NCBI GenBank assembly: GCA_027488835.1
Contig: JAIYAW010000008.1
Location: 1-64,000, forward strand
From: Bacteroidota bacterium
GTDB lineage: Bacteria; Bacteroidota; Bacteroidia; NS11-12g; UBA955
DNA: 64,000 nt
Reading direction: 5' to 3'
Every line of letters starts with the position of its first letter. The first letter of the stretch is position 1. A program made the translations under genes and the position numbers. This document shows positions 17,636-26,585 of the stretch, one piece after another. Below the pieces are notes generated by a model that worked only from the letters and a program-made list of their open reading frames with translations, was not told the DNA's origin and ran no database searches.

Positions 17636-19939
17636 ATGAAAATCAATAAACCTTCCTTTTTTAATATTCGATTATTTGTCATTTTGTTTTTTATAATGGT
17701 GTTTCACCACAGCCTTTATGCGCAGAATCCAATCTTCGCCAAAGCGAAAATGATTCAAAACCATAGCTATTCTAACTATCAAATAGTTCGTCCTTATAAA
17801 CTTGATTTGGAATTAGATATCGATATGCAAGATGAATGCATCCACGGTATTGCCATTTACCATTTGAAATGGAATAGGGAAATGAAGAAAGTGGATTTGT
17901 CAAAAAGTAACATCAAAATATCTAAAGGTAAATTAGGTGTTTTTTCTGGTATGGTTAATCAATCAAACGACAAGATTATTCTCGATACCAAGGGTCTCAT
18001 TATCGAATCTGTATTTGGAATGAAAGGGGTATTATATTGGAAATATGGAGATTCTACAGAAATTTTTGGTAAGGCATTGGATATTAATTCGAGCGAACAT
18101 GATACCATCATTCAAGTTCATTACAGAACTTGGAATAAAATGGAAATCAGCCGTAATCCTAATTTTATTTCGGCAATTCAATGGTTAAAACCTTCCCAAA
18201 CCCACGATAAAAAACAGCCTTTCATGTTCAGTCAATCTCAGGCTATCTTGGCTAGAACTTGGTTGCCTTGTATGGATGTTCCTGCAGTAAAGTTTACTTA
18301 CAATGCAATAGTAAATTATCCCTCAGAATTAAATGTGGTAATGAGTGCCCAAAAATTTGAGGATATTCCGTCATTCTTAAAAATTTACCCGAACAAAAAC
18401 GGTGAATTTCGTTACTTTATAAAACGTAAACTCTCTAATAATTTTCCCGATAGCATCCATCGGAATAATCCTCCTAATCCCAATAACCCCAATCCGTCTA
18501 ACCTGTCTAACCTGTCTAATCAGTCTAATCTAACAAAGAGGATTTACTTCCACCAAAGCCTTCCCATTACATCCTACCTCATGGCTATTGCAGTTGGAGA
18601 TTTTCAATCGAAAAAGTTGGGCGAAAATTGTTTAGTCTATGCCGAACCTGGATTACTTGAAAAAGCAGCCTACGAATTTGCAGATTTGCCTAAAATGATA
18701 GACAGCGCCTCGGCACTTTATGGAAAATATGCATGGAAAGAATACAATGTACTTGTGCTTCCTCCAAGTTTTCCTTTTGGAGGGATGGAGAATCCCGTGG
18801 TAACTTTTGCAACCCCAACAATCATAACAGGGGATCGCAGTTTGGTTAGTCTTTTGGCACATGAACTTGCACACAGTTGGAGTGGAAATTTGGTAACCAA
18901 CGAAACATGGAATGACTTTTGGCTGAATGAGGGATTCACAGTATACTTTGAAAGCCGGATCATGGAGAAAATCTACGGAAAAGATTACGCAGATATGTTG
19001 GCAGTTTTAGGACTTGGTGAATTGAAAAAAACCATGGCCGATTTAATGCAAACAGCTCCCGCCGATACAAGATTGAAACTGAACTTAAACAGCAGAAACC
19101 CCGATGACGGATTAACCGACATTGCTTATGAAAAGGGTAGGTTCTTTTTGCTATGGTGCGAAAAGCAATTTGGAAGAAAGCAGTGGGATATATTTTTAAA
19201 CCAATATTTCAAGAAACATGCGTTTTCAACTTCAAATACAGAAATTTTTGTAAAAGAGTTGAATCAGTTTTGTGTTGAGAATCAGAAAAATTCGAAACTG
19301 AACTTAGTTGATTTTTCGTTGAATGTAAAACAATGGGTTTATGGAATAGGATTTCCTAAAATGCAATTTGCCAATAGTGATGGTGGTGGAGCTAGTGCGT
19401 CTTCTGATAAGTCTTTGATGCCTATAATGAAAAGCAATTACCTAGATCAAGCTCAAAAAGTCGCTAATTTGGTAAATGGTATCAATCAAAATCATCGGGA
19501 TTGCATTGGTTCTCCGGATTTGGTAAATCTTGATGCCAAAGATTGGACAACGCATCATTTTTTGCATTTTCTACGAAATTTAGATTCGTTGAGTTTTGCA
19601 AATATGCAATTTTTAGATGGCAAATTTGGATTCTCGAAAACCGAAAACAGTGAAATTGCTTTTGATTGGTTTCAGCTTTGTATCAAATCTCGTTATTCTG
19701 TTGCCTATCCTGATTTGTCAAACTTTTTGAAAAAAGTAGGCCGCCGCAAGTTTGTTTTGCCATTGTACGAATCACTATTATTAAGTTGTCGTGTGAATGT
19801 TGTAAATAAGGATGATTTAAGTTCAAATCCAGAATGGAAATTGGCATTTTACACCTACGAAATTGCACGTGGTGGATATCATAGTGTGACTCAAAATTCC
19901 ATAGACGCATTATTTCAATTTGATTCTTGGACCAAATAA
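17636..19939 (+). CDS. M1 family metallopeptidase
   Basis: A zinc aminopeptidase-like protein of 767 residues, exported by the signal at about 1-27. An N-terminal beta-saddle domain precedes the catalytic domain with GGMENP and HELAHSWSGN; H409, E410, H413 and E432 (in NEGFTVYFE) are the zinc site and general base. The start is ATG 17636; the frame is open from 17537, but that region holds the divergent riboswitch promoter. Residues about 280-300 are a low-complexity Pro/Asn/Ser/Leu insert encoded by short repeats. A -7-like GATATTTG lies at 17623-17630. It probably degrades peptides in the periplasm or at the surface. Confidence 0.9.
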   Translation: MKINKPSFFNIRLFVILFFIMVFHHSLYAQNPIFAKAKMIQNHSYSNYQIVRPYKLDLELDIDMQDECIHGIAIYHLKWNREMKKVDLSKSNIKISKGKLGVFSGMVNQSNDKIILDTKGLIIESVFGMKGVLYWKYGDSTEIFGKALDINSSEHDTIIQVHYRTWNKMEISRNPNFISAIQWLKPSQTHDKKQPFMFSQSQAILARTWLPCMDVPAVKFTYNAIVNYPSELNVVMSAQKFEDIPSFLKIYPNKNGEFRYFIKRKLSNNFPDSIHRNNPPNPNNPNPSNLSNLSNQSNLTKRIYFHQSLPITSYLMAIAVGDFQSKKLGENCLVYAEPGLLEKAAYEFADLPKMIDSASALYGKYAWKEYNVLVLPPSFPFGGMENPVVTFATPTIITGDRSLVSLLAHELAHSWSGNLVTNETWNDFWLNEGFTVYFESRIMEKIYGKDYADMLAVLGLGELKKTMADLMQTAPADTRLKLNLNSRNPDDGLTDIAYEKGRFFLLWCEKQFGRKQWDIFLNQYFKKHAFSTSNTEIFVKELNQFCVENQKNSKLNLVDFSLNVKQWVYGIGFPKMQFANSDGGGASASSDKSLMPIMKSNYLDQAQKVANLVNGINQNHRDCIGSPDLVNLDAKDWTTHHFLHFLRNLDSLSFANMQFLDGKFGFSKTENSEIAFDWFQLCIKSRYSVAYPDLSNFLKKVGRRKFVLPLYESLLLSCRVNVVNKDDLSSNPEWKLAFYTYEIARGGYHSVTQNSIDALFQFDSWTK
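18472..18532 (+). repeat. Low-complexity tandem repeat within the M1 peptidase
   Basis: Degenerate copies of a 9-base unit (TCTAACCTG and variants such as TCTAATCAG) follow a run of CCTAATCCC/CAATAACCCC. They encode alternating Pro-Asn and Ser-Asn-Leu residues without breaking the frame. The unit could slip and change the length of a surface loop. Confidence 0.7.
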
Positions 19940-19948
19940 TTTTACAGC

Positions 19949-20863
19949 GTGGATTTCCCCCTGAATGCACTGATTGAAAATCGAGAAATTGCCTTGAGCA
20001 ATGCTATTCTTGAACCTTTAATATTTTCTGATTTAGGCAATAACTCCATTTTTATCCAGCGCGATGATTTAATTCATCCTATAGTTTCTGGAAATAAATG
20101 GCGCAAATTAGAAGGTTGGATAAGACATGCCAAAGAAAACAACATTCATACTTTGGTTACTTTTGGTGGTGCTTACAGCAATCATCTAGTTGCAACTGCA
20201 GCTGCTGGTAATTTTTTGGGATTTAAAACCGTTGGCATTTTGCGTGCTGATGAAGAAATAGACAATCATTATTTACAGATTGCAAAATCGTGTGGAATGC
20301 AAATCCGCGGTGTATCACGTGAGCTATACCGTGAAAAAACCGCATTAATGAGTGAATATAGCCAAATGGAAGGCTGTATGGTTATTCCAGAGGGTGGTCA
20401 AGGTGACTTGGCTTTAGAGGGCTTTGAATCCTTGGTTTTGACATGGAAAGATAAAGTTGATGTTGTTTATCATGCTTCTGCAACTGCTACAACCGCTGTT
20501 GGATTGGCAAAGGCTATTAAAAAATTAAATCTAGCTATTCAAATTAAAGCCGTATTGGTTTTGAAAAATTTAAATGCTCAAATTGAATACGCTGAGCAAC
20601 ATGGGGTATACGATATCATTGATTTTATTCCAGATTTTCATTTTGGGGGATATGCAAAGTCTACGCCTGAATTAATTGAATTTCAAAAAGATTTCACAAT
20701 ACAAACCAATATAATGATTGATCCTGTGTATACAGCAAAAGCACTTTTTGCTTTAAAAAATGATAGTGAAAATGGTGTTTTTTTGTCCAATCAAAAGATT
20801 GCATTTTTACATACCGGCGGTATGTTGGGCGGCATGTCTGAAAAGTTTAAGAACGTCCTTTAA
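19949..20863 (+). CDS. PLP-dependent ACC deaminase/D-cysteine desulfhydrase family protein
   Basis: A 304-residue fold-type II PLP enzyme. The Schiff-base lysine is K50 in SGNKWRKLE. FGGAYSNHLVATAAAG forms the substrate/phosphate-binding segment and HTGGMLGG is the C-terminal glycine motif. Family members open 1-aminocyclopropane-1-carboxylate or degrade D-cysteine; sequence alone does not choose. The start is GTG at 19949, 9 bases after the peptidase stop, so the two genes are probably co-transcribed. Its last 4 bases overlap the convergent DUF1573 gene. Confidence 0.88.
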   Translation: MDFPLNALIENREIALSNAILEPLIFSDLGNNSIFIQRDDLIHPIVSGNKWRKLEGWIRHAKENNIHTLVTFGGAYSNHLVATAAAGNFLGFKTVGILRADEEIDNHYLQIAKSCGMQIRGVSRELYREKTALMSEYSQMEGCMVIPEGGQGDLALEGFESLVLTWKDKVDVVYHASATATTAVGLAKAIKKLNLAIQIKAVLVLKNLNAQIEYAEQHGVYDIIDFIPDFHFGGYAKSTPELIEFQKDFTIQTNIMIDPVYTAKALFALKNDSENGVFLSNQKIAFLHTGGMLGGMSEKFKNVL

Positions 20864-21303
20864 TGTTGGTTCATCATGGGATCTACATTTCCTGTTAGAA
20901 TCAAATGGAAATTTTTGCCATTTGACAAACCAACATCTAAATGTTTCTTAAACATACCAAAGGTATTGCTCGTTTTGTATGAAGCGGTAATCCAAGCTGT
21001 ATCGCTTACTTTAATCGGGTATTTGGTATAGTCTGAAGCAGTGCAACTGCATCCGGCCTCTACTTTTGTAATGGTAACGGGTTCTTTGGTTTTATTAATG
21101 AAATAGAACTTAGTAACTGCAGGTGGACCGCTTGGGACATCTTTGAAATCATGAAGGTGCTCATTCCATAGAATGGTATCAATTTGAACGACCATTGGTT
21201 TGGGTTCAATATTAACAGTAATGGCTGTTTTTTTTGTTCCGCAAGCTATGAACATTAAAATTGCAAAAATACTTGATGTTAAAATATTATTTTTATTGAT
21301 CAT
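20860..21303 (-). CDS. DUF1573 lipoprotein (copy 4)
   Basis: A 147-residue predicted lipoprotein (lipobox MFIAC, Cys21) with one Ig/MSP-like DUF1573 domain. It carries the typical FKFxN-type strand (KFYFINKTKEPVTITKVEAGCSCTAS) and a Cys-x-Cys motif. The domain is widespread in Bacteroidota and its biochemical role is not established. It is the last gene of the SIMPL-DUF1573-DUF1573 operon, 3 bases after its neighbour. Confidence 0.85.
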   Translation of the reverse strand: MINKNNILTSSIFAILMFIACGTKKTAITVNIEPKPMVVQIDTILWNEHLHDFKDVPSGPPAVTKFYFINKTKEPVTITKVEAGCSCTASDYTKYPIKVSDTAWITASYKTSNTFGMFKKHLDVGLSNGKNFHLILTGNVDPMMNQH

Positions 21304-21306
21304 AAC

Positions 21307-21774
21307 TTAATTATTCGTAATTCGAATTTGTTTCTTTTGGTATAAAATTGGCTTTTGTCCCGCGCGTATGATATTTTTCACTTTTGTAATGTTTCCCTCA
21401 ATATTCAATTCAAAGCTGGTATCGTCGTAATCAACGATGTTCCTCTTGAAATAGGGTCCAGGGGGAGTGTGTTCCGACATAAAGAATAGGGTGATAGAGT
21501 CAGTTGAATTTGGCGCTATTCCTTTTGAGGGAAATTCATATTGTGTACATTGGCAATCTGGAGCAATTTGTGCAATAAAGACAGTATCCGGTGAAGTATT
21601 TTGGATATAGAATACTGCTTCAATAATATCGCCAAGATTGCAATCTTGTTTGATTTTGTTATTGCCAATTATTTTGAGGGCACCTCTATTTTCGTTGTGT
21701 ATTTCACCTATCAATTGAGCCTTAAGCCCAATTGATGCCATGCATAATCCGATTAACAAAAACAGGGTTTTCAT
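21307..21774 (-). CDS. DUF1573-related exported protein (copy 3)
   Basis: A 155-residue protein with a signal peptide (ending GLKAQ) and a divergent DUF1573-like domain. It keeps the CQC motif in APDCQCTQYEFP and the PNSTDSITLFF strand. The C-terminus carries an extra basic strand (ILYQKKQIRI). It lies 3 bases after the SIMPL gene and 3 bases before copy 4. Function unknown. Confidence 0.8.
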   Translation of the reverse strand: MKTLFLLIGLCMASIGLKAQLIGEIHNENRGALKIIGNNKIKQDCNLGDIIEAVFYIQNTSPDTVFIAQIAPDCQCTQYEFPSKGIAPNSTDSITLFFMSEHTPPGPYFKRNIVDYDDTSFELNIEGNITKVKNIIRAGQKPILYQKKQIRITNN

Positions 21775-21777
21775 ATT

Positions 21778-22530
21778 TTATTTTATTGCAAATTCTAGTT
21801 TCACAGTGATAGACGCTTTTTTGTTACGATCCGAAGTATTGTATACTCCGCCCCATGAAAATTCTTCACTAGAAGTTTTACCTGTAATTTGAAAAACTCC
21901 CATTGTTGCATTTTTTAGTGAACCCAAGGTAGAGTTTCCTTTTTCTGCAATGTTTTTGGCTCTCACAGTTGCATTTTCAGTAGCATTTGAAATTAACGAT
22001 ATTTTCAAATCTTCGAGTTTGGTATAATAATAATTTGGGTGGTTGGAACTGATATTGATTCCTTGCTCCAGTAATTCCGTAATTTCACGGGCAGTTTTTT
22101 CAATGATATCAAGCGATTTTGATTCAATATCGAAGTTTTGGGTAAGTTTATATCCGTCGAAGGTAGAAACTTCAGAATATCCTTCGTTTCCATTGTATTT
22201 GCGTTCCGTCTTTGTTTGTTCCTCAACATTAATTGCACTAAATACAATTTCTGATTCTTTGATTCCTTTTTGAATTAGGTAATTTTTGATAGTTACTTGA
22301 TCTTTTCTCAATGCATCAAACGCTTCTTTTCTGCTCATCGATAAGCTGCTGAAGCTTGCATTCCAAATAACAAGATCAGAAGTAAATTCTTTTTCAGCCA
22401 AACCCGTGGTTGATATGGTTTCAGCAGAAACAAATTTGTATTTATAGGCGTTGCCCAAAACTAATGATGCCAAAACAATTGCCAAGGCAATTAGGGATGT
22501 AGCATATACTGATAATTTTTTTTCTTCCAT
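21778..22530 (-). CDS. SIMPL domain (DUF541) protein
   Basis: A 250-residue protein with an N-terminal membrane segment (about 8-28) and a SIMPL domain facing the periplasm: the ISTTGLAEKEFTSD strand, SRKEAFDALRKDQ helix, GYKLTQNFDIES core and terminal ASITVKLEFAI. Known members include periplasmic proteins linked to oxidative or envelope stress; the mechanism is unclear. It starts the second half of the DUF1573 cluster. A promoter-like TATATTCG (22549-22556) sits directly after the upstream terminator. Confidence 0.87.
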   Translation of the reverse strand: MEEKKLSVYATSLIALAIVLASLVLGNAYKYKFVSAETISTTGLAEKEFTSDLVIWNASFSSLSMSRKEAFDALRKDQVTIKNYLIQKGIKESEIVFSAINVEEQTKTERKYNGNEGYSEVSTFDGYKLTQNFDIESKSLDIIEKTAREITELLEQGINISSNHPNYYYTKLEDLKISLISNATENATVRAKNIAEKGNSTLGSLKNATMGVFQITGKTSSEEFSWGGVYNTSDRNKKASITVKLEFAIK

Positions 22531-22548
22531 GTGATTGTATACTTTATT

Positions 22549-22556
22549 CGAATATA
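22549..22556 (-). promoter_or_regulatory. Variant -7 box for the SIMPL operon
   Basis: TATATTCG on the minus strand, one base from TANNTTTG, lies 19 bases before the SIMPL start. The same octamer precedes rpsT (61121-61128) and the DUF4468-like gene (55639-55646). Confidence 0.45.
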
Positions 22557-22558
22557 AA

Positions 22559-22584
22559 AAAAGGGCCGATAAATCGACCCTTTT
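22559..22584 (-). terminator. Terminator of the first DUF1573 operon
   Basis: A stem of 12 positions with one mismatch (22559-22570 with 22573-22584) is followed on the minus strand by a run of seven T. It separates DUF1573 copies 1-2 from the SIMPL operon. Confidence 0.85.
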
Positions 22585-22598
22585 ATAAAAATTATTTT

Positions 22599-23051
22599 TT
22601 ATTTATTGATAATAATTGGTGATAATGGTTTTTCAGGTTCTTTAACCACATTACCTGAAATTGTTAATGTAACATCGCCGCCATTTCCTTTTACAAAAAT
22701 GTTTTTATTGAATGTTCCCGGGCGTCCATTAGAATTGTATTCTGCCGTAACCACAGCTGACTGGCCTGGTGCAATTGCTTCACGTGGCCATTTAGGAGTG
22801 GTGCAACCACAACTTGCCGTAACATTGCTTAAAACCAAAGGATCAGTTCCTGTATTTGTAAATTTAAAGTCGTAAGTTGCAATCAGGCCTTCGATAACTG
22901 TTCCAAAACTATGTGAAGTAGTTTCGAATTTTATTGCCGCATTGCTTTTTTCTTCAGCTGGTGTTGGTGTTGAACCAATAGCTGGATTGGTTTGTGCCCA
23001 TGTTATGTTAAATAACACTGCCGCTGCAAAAACAAATACTAACTTTTTCAT
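22599..23051 (-). CDS. DUF1573 exported protein (copy 2)
   Basis: A 150-residue protein with a signal peptide (ending ITWAQ), a short Pro/Thr/Ala linker and a canonical DUF1573 domain: SHSFGTVIEG, YDFKFTNTG, SCGCTTPKWP, GRPGTFNKNIFV and LTISGNV. The Cys-Gly-Cys pair is intact. It follows copy 1 by 4 bases and is followed by a terminator. Role unknown; secreted or periplasmic. Confidence 0.9.
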   Translation of the reverse strand: MKKLVFVFAAAVLFNITWAQTNPAIGSTPTPAEEKSNAAIKFETTSHSFGTVIEGLIATYDFKFTNTGTDPLVLSNVTASCGCTTPKWPREAIAPGQSAVVTAEYNSNGRPGTFNKNIFVKGNGGDVTLTISGNVVKEPEKPLSPIIINK

Positions 23052-23055
23052 CCAA

Positions 23056-23478
23056 TTATTTTTTAATTTCGTCGGCAGGAGCAGGAGCAGCTTCAGTTAC
23101 AACGGTTCCGCTAATTATCAAATCAGTGGTACTTCCATTGTCAAACGTAACTTTTACAGATTTGCTAAAGTAACCTGCACGTCCATCTGTTCCATAGCTA
23201 GCTTTAACTTCACCTGATTCGCCCGGCATAACTGGTGTTTTGGTCCAAGTAGGAGTAGTGCAACCGCAAGAAGGGTGTGCATCTGTAATTACCAAAGGAG
23301 CAGTTGTGTTGTTTTTGAATTTGAAAGTGACTTCCGCTGGAGGACCCATTTTGATCGTTCCAAAATCGTGTGATTTTGCACTCCAATTAATTGGATCTTC
23401 AGTTTTAACATCTTTTTGAGCGTAAGTAGTAGTAACAAAGGCTAATGATAAAGCCAAAAGGGTTAACATCTTTTTCAT
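23056..23478 (-). CDS. DUF1573 exported protein (copy 1)
   Basis: A 140-residue protein with a signal peptide (ending TTYAQ) and a DUF1573 domain very similar to copy 2: SHDFGTIKMG, FKFKNNT, SCGCTTPTWT, GRAGYFSKSVKV and LIISGTV. The pair is probably a recent tandem duplication. It is the first gene of the operon, in a 119-base gap after infB; a T-rich near-match to the -7 box (TTTTATTTTTTTGG) lies there. Confidence 0.9.
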   Translation of the reverse strand: MKKMLTLLALSLAFVTTTYAQKDVKTEDPINWSAKSHDFGTIKMGPPAEVTFKFKNNTTAPLVITDAHPSCGCTTPTWTKTPVMPGESGEVKASYGTDGRAGYFSKSVKVTFDNGSTTDLIISGTVVTEAAPAPADEIKK

Positions 23479-23597
23479 ATCTCTAATTTTTATTTTATTT
23501 CAGGTTTGGTTATTCAACTTCTGTGCCAAAAAAATAAAACTATATTGAATTTTCAAGAGAATATCGTTATAATTCTATTTTTGAGGGACAAAGGTTA

Positions 23598-26468
23598 TTA
23601 TAATTTACGTTTTACTTCTTCTTGTTTATAAACTTCTAAATAATCACCAACTTCAATGTCGTTGAATCTTTCAATTTGCAATCCGCACTCAAATCCTTTA
23701 AGTACTTCTCTTACATCATCTTTGAAACGTTTCAATGACGATAGTTCACCATCGTGCATAACTACACCATCTCTGATAACACGAAGCTTGCTTTTACGTT
23801 CAATTTTTCCATCGGTAACATAAGCTCCAGCAATGGTACCCACTTTTGAAATTTTGAATACATCACGTACTTCAACTGTACCAATGATTTTCTCAATAAC
23901 CTCTGGACTCAACATACCTTCCATTGCAGATTTGATTTCTTCAATAGCTTGGTAAATGATTGAGTATGTTCGAATATCGATTTCTTCGTTTTCAGCAATT
24001 TGACGGGCCTTTGCAGAAGGTCTAACTTGGAATCCTACAATGATAGCATCAGATGCAGAAGCCAACAATACGTCACTTTCTGTAATTTGACCCACACCAC
24101 TGTGGATTACGTTAATGGCAATTTCTTCAGTACTCAACTTCATCAATGAATCAGTAAGTGCTTCAACAGAACCATCCACATCACCTTTAACAATAAGCTT
24201 CAGCTCTTTGAAGTTTCCAACGGCCAAACGACGTCCAATTTCATCAAGTGTAATATGACGTTTGGTACGCATCCCTTGCTCACGAACCAATTGTTGGCGT
24301 TTGTTAGCCAACGATTTTGCATCGCTTTCCTCAGCAAATACAGTCCAAGTATCACCCGCTGTTGGAGGTTCCGAGAATCCTAACAATTTAACCGGTGTTG
24401 ATGGAGGTGCATTGTCGATTTTTATTCCACGTTCGTTGAATAAAGCTCTTACTTTAGCATAATGTGGACCAGCTACAACGTGATCTCCCACGCGAAGTGT
24501 ACCAGTTTGTACCAACATGCTACAAACAATACCCCTACCTTTTTCTTGGGTTGCTTCAACAACTGTTCCTTTTGCTCGGCGTTTAGGATTGGCAGTCAAT
24601 TCCATTAACTCAGCTTCTAAAAGTACTTTTTCAAGAAGTTTGTCAACGTTTAAGCCTTTTTTAGCTGAAATTTCTTGGGCTTGGAATTTACCACCCCAAT
24701 CTTCAACCAATATATTCATTTGCGCTAATTGCTCACGGATACGTTCAGGATTAGCTCCATCTTTATCCATTTTATTGAATGCAAAAACCATTGGAACACC
24801 AGCAGCTTGAGCATGCGCAATTGCTTCTCTAGTTTGTGGCATCACACTATCGTCAGCGGCAATTACAATAATTGCCATGTCGGTAACTTTGGCACCCCTT
24901 GCACGCATTGCTGTAAACGCTTCGTGACCTGGAGTATCTAAGAATGTAATTTTTCTTCCATCTTGTAAAGTTACTTCATAAGCACCAATATGCTGGGTAA
25001 TTCCTCCCGCTTCACCGGCAATTACGTTTTCTTTACGTATATAATCTAACAAAGAAGTTTTACCGTGATCTACGTGACCCATTACTGTAACAATAGGAGC
25101 GCGTGGGCAAATGTCTTCTGGGTTTTCTTTTTCGTCGTCAACTGCTTCTATTTGAGTTTCAGCATCAACAAATTCAATTTCGAAATTAAAGTCATTCGCA
25201 ACCAATTGGATAGTTTCAGCATCTAAACGTTGGTTAATAGAAACCATTAAACCAAGAGAAAAACATTTTGAAATAACCTGTGTAACAGGTACATTCATCA
25301 TAGAGGCAAGTTCATTGGCAGCCAAGAATTCAGTAACTCTAAGGGTTTTGCTATCCTCAATTTTTCTTATTCTTTCTTTTTCTTGTTCTCCTCTACGACG
25401 GTCTTTGTCGTTGGCTTTCTTTTTGAATTTATCACCGCGGCTTTTTCCAGCATTCCCCATTTTACCCATAGTGTTTTTCACATTGCTTTTAACAGCTGAT
25501 TGAGAAACTTCTGTTTTTACTGGAGGTTTTGCTTTTTGGAAAGCAGGTTTAAATTTGTCGTCGGTTTTTATTGTATCCTGAACCGCAACTTTAACTGTGC
25601 CTGGTGTGTCCTTGCGTTTGCGTTTTTTGCGTTCTTCTTTGACATCTTTTTTGGCATCATTAGCCAAACTAGAAACACCTTGTTTAGGTATTTGTAATTG
25701 AATTGTACCGAGAACTCTTGGCCCTGAAAGTGTTTCTCTGCGGGTTACAATTTTCTCAATTTCAATTTCTTCTGTTACTTTGGTTGTTGATTCTACCTTA
25801 GGTTTTTCATCAACTTTCTTTTCATCAACAAAATTTTCTTTAACAGGTTCAACTTTTTCTATTGATTCAACTTTTGCAACAGGTTCAACTTTTTCCTCTT
25901 TTTTAATAGGAGGGGGAGTTTCTTGTTGTTTCGGTTTCTGATTTTCCTGCTGTTTCGGTTTTTGATCGTTATGTTTAGGCTTTTTAGGTTTTTCGTGAAG
26001 TTCGATTTTTCCTAAAATTTTCAAACCACCCAATTGTTCCTCTTTTTTATTCGAAGAATCAGTTGGCGTTTCTTCTGTAATTGCTACAGTTTTTTCTTGA
26101 GTAACTTCTTCAACCTTCGGAAGTTCCACTTTTACTGGTTCTTCTGGTTGAGGAATCACTGGTTCAGCTTTAATAACCGGTGGATTAACAGGTGTAACAA
26201 CTGCTGGCGTTTCATCAACGGCAACTTTCTCTGTTGTAGGTGTTGTGGTCGTAATTTTTACAACCTTCTGATTTTTAAGTTTGTTGGCTTCATCTTTTGC
26301 AGCTTTATCAGCTGAAAATTCTTGAAGACAAGATTGATACATGTCCTCGTTGATTTTTGTAGTAGGACGTGCTTCAACATCGAACCCCTTTTGTTTGAGG
26401 AACTCTGCCAATGCAGTGAAACTTCTATTTAATTCGCCGGCAACTTTTGCTAAACGGTATTCCGCCAT
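23598..26468 (-). CDS. infB: Translation initiation factor IF-2
   Basis: A 956-residue GTPase that places initiator tRNA on the 30S subunit. It has an IF2-N domain (about 1-50), a long Lys/Pro/Glu/Val-rich low-complexity linker (about 60-370), a second IF2-N-like segment, and the G domain from about 460 with [17 protein letters not shown] and NKMDKDG; domains II, III and the tRNA-binding domain follow. The linker makes it larger than compact bacterial forms, as is common in the phylum. It is downstream of rimP and nusA but has its own complete promoter at 26478-26509. Confidence 0.97.
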   Translation of the reverse strand: MAEYRLAKVAGELNRSFTALAEFLKQKGFDVEARPTTKINEDMYQSCLQEFSADKAAKDEANKLKNQKVVKITTTTPTTEKVAVDETPAVVTPVNPPVIKAEPVIPQPEEPVKVELPKVEEVTQEKTVAITEETPTDSSNKKEEQLGGLKILGKIELHEKPKKPKHNDQKPKQQENQKPKQQETPPPIKKEEKVEPVAKVESIEKVEPVKENFVDEKKVDEKPKVESTTKVTEEIEIEKIVTRRETLSGPRVLGTIQLQIPKQGVSSLANDAKKDVKEERKKRKRKDTPGTVKVAVQDTIKTDDKFKPAFQKAKPPVKTEVSQSAVKSNVKNTMGKMGNAGKSRGDKFKKKANDKDRRRGEQEKERIRKIEDSKTLRVTEFLAANELASMMNVPVTQVISKCFSLGLMVSINQRLDAETIQLVANDFNFEIEFVDAETQIEAVDDEKENPEDICPRAPIVTVMGHVDHGKTSLLDYIRKENVIAGEAGGITQHIGAYEVTLQDGRKITFLDTPGHEAFTAMRARGAKVTDMAIIVIAADDSVMPQTREAIAHAQAAGVPMVFAFNKMDKDGANPERIREQLAQMNILVEDWGGKFQAQEISAKKGLNVDKLLEKVLLEAELMELTANPKRRAKGTVVEATQEKGRGIVCSMLVQTGTLRVGDHVVAGPHYAKVRALFNERGIKIDNAPPSTPVKLLGFSEPPTAGDTWTVFAEESDAKSLANKRQQLVREQGMRTKRHITLDEIGRRLAVGNFKELKLIVKGDVDGSVEALTDSLMKLSTEEIAINVIHSGVGQITESDVLLASASDAIIVGFQVRPSAKARQIAENEEIDIRTYSIIYQAIEEIKSAMEGMLSPEVIEKIIGTVEVRDVFKISKVGTIAGAYVTDGKIERKSKLRVIRDGVVMHDGELSSLKRFKDDVREVLKGFECGLQIERFNDIEVGDYLEVYKQEEVKRKL

Positions 26469-26477
26469 ATTTTAATT

Positions 26478-26509
26478 CAAATTTACTTTTAATATGTTGT
26501 AAATCCCAA
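26478..26509 (-). promoter_or_regulatory. infB promoter
   Basis: On the minus strand TTG (26509-26507), 21 bases, then TAAATTTG (26485-26478), a full TTG/TANNTTTG promoter. The -7 box ends 9 bases before the infB ATG at 26468. The TTG is within the segment complementary to the loop of the hairpin just upstream. Confidence 0.7.
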
Positions 26510-26530
26510 GTTTGTTTTGCTGTTTTAATT

Positions 26531-26578
26531 TAATGCAAGTTAGAAATAGACTTGGGAAGCATTTTCTAACTTGCATTA
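26531..26578 (-). other. 16-bp hairpin in the nusA-infB gap
   Basis: Positions 26531-26546 and 26563-26578 form a perfect 16-bp inverted repeat with a 16-base loop, starting 8 bases after the nusA stop codon. No T-run follows, so it is not a standard intrinsic terminator. On the minus-strand RNA the loop contains UCCCAAGU, complementary over 8 bases to ACUUGGGA at 26511-26504, so an H-type pseudoknot is possible. Confidence 0.75.
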
Positions 26579-26585
26579 TTTGATT

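Noticed and set aside
18472-18532. Possible CRISPR-like repeat
   Set aside because: The units are only about 9 bases, contiguous, in-frame and without spacers, inside a peptidase gene.
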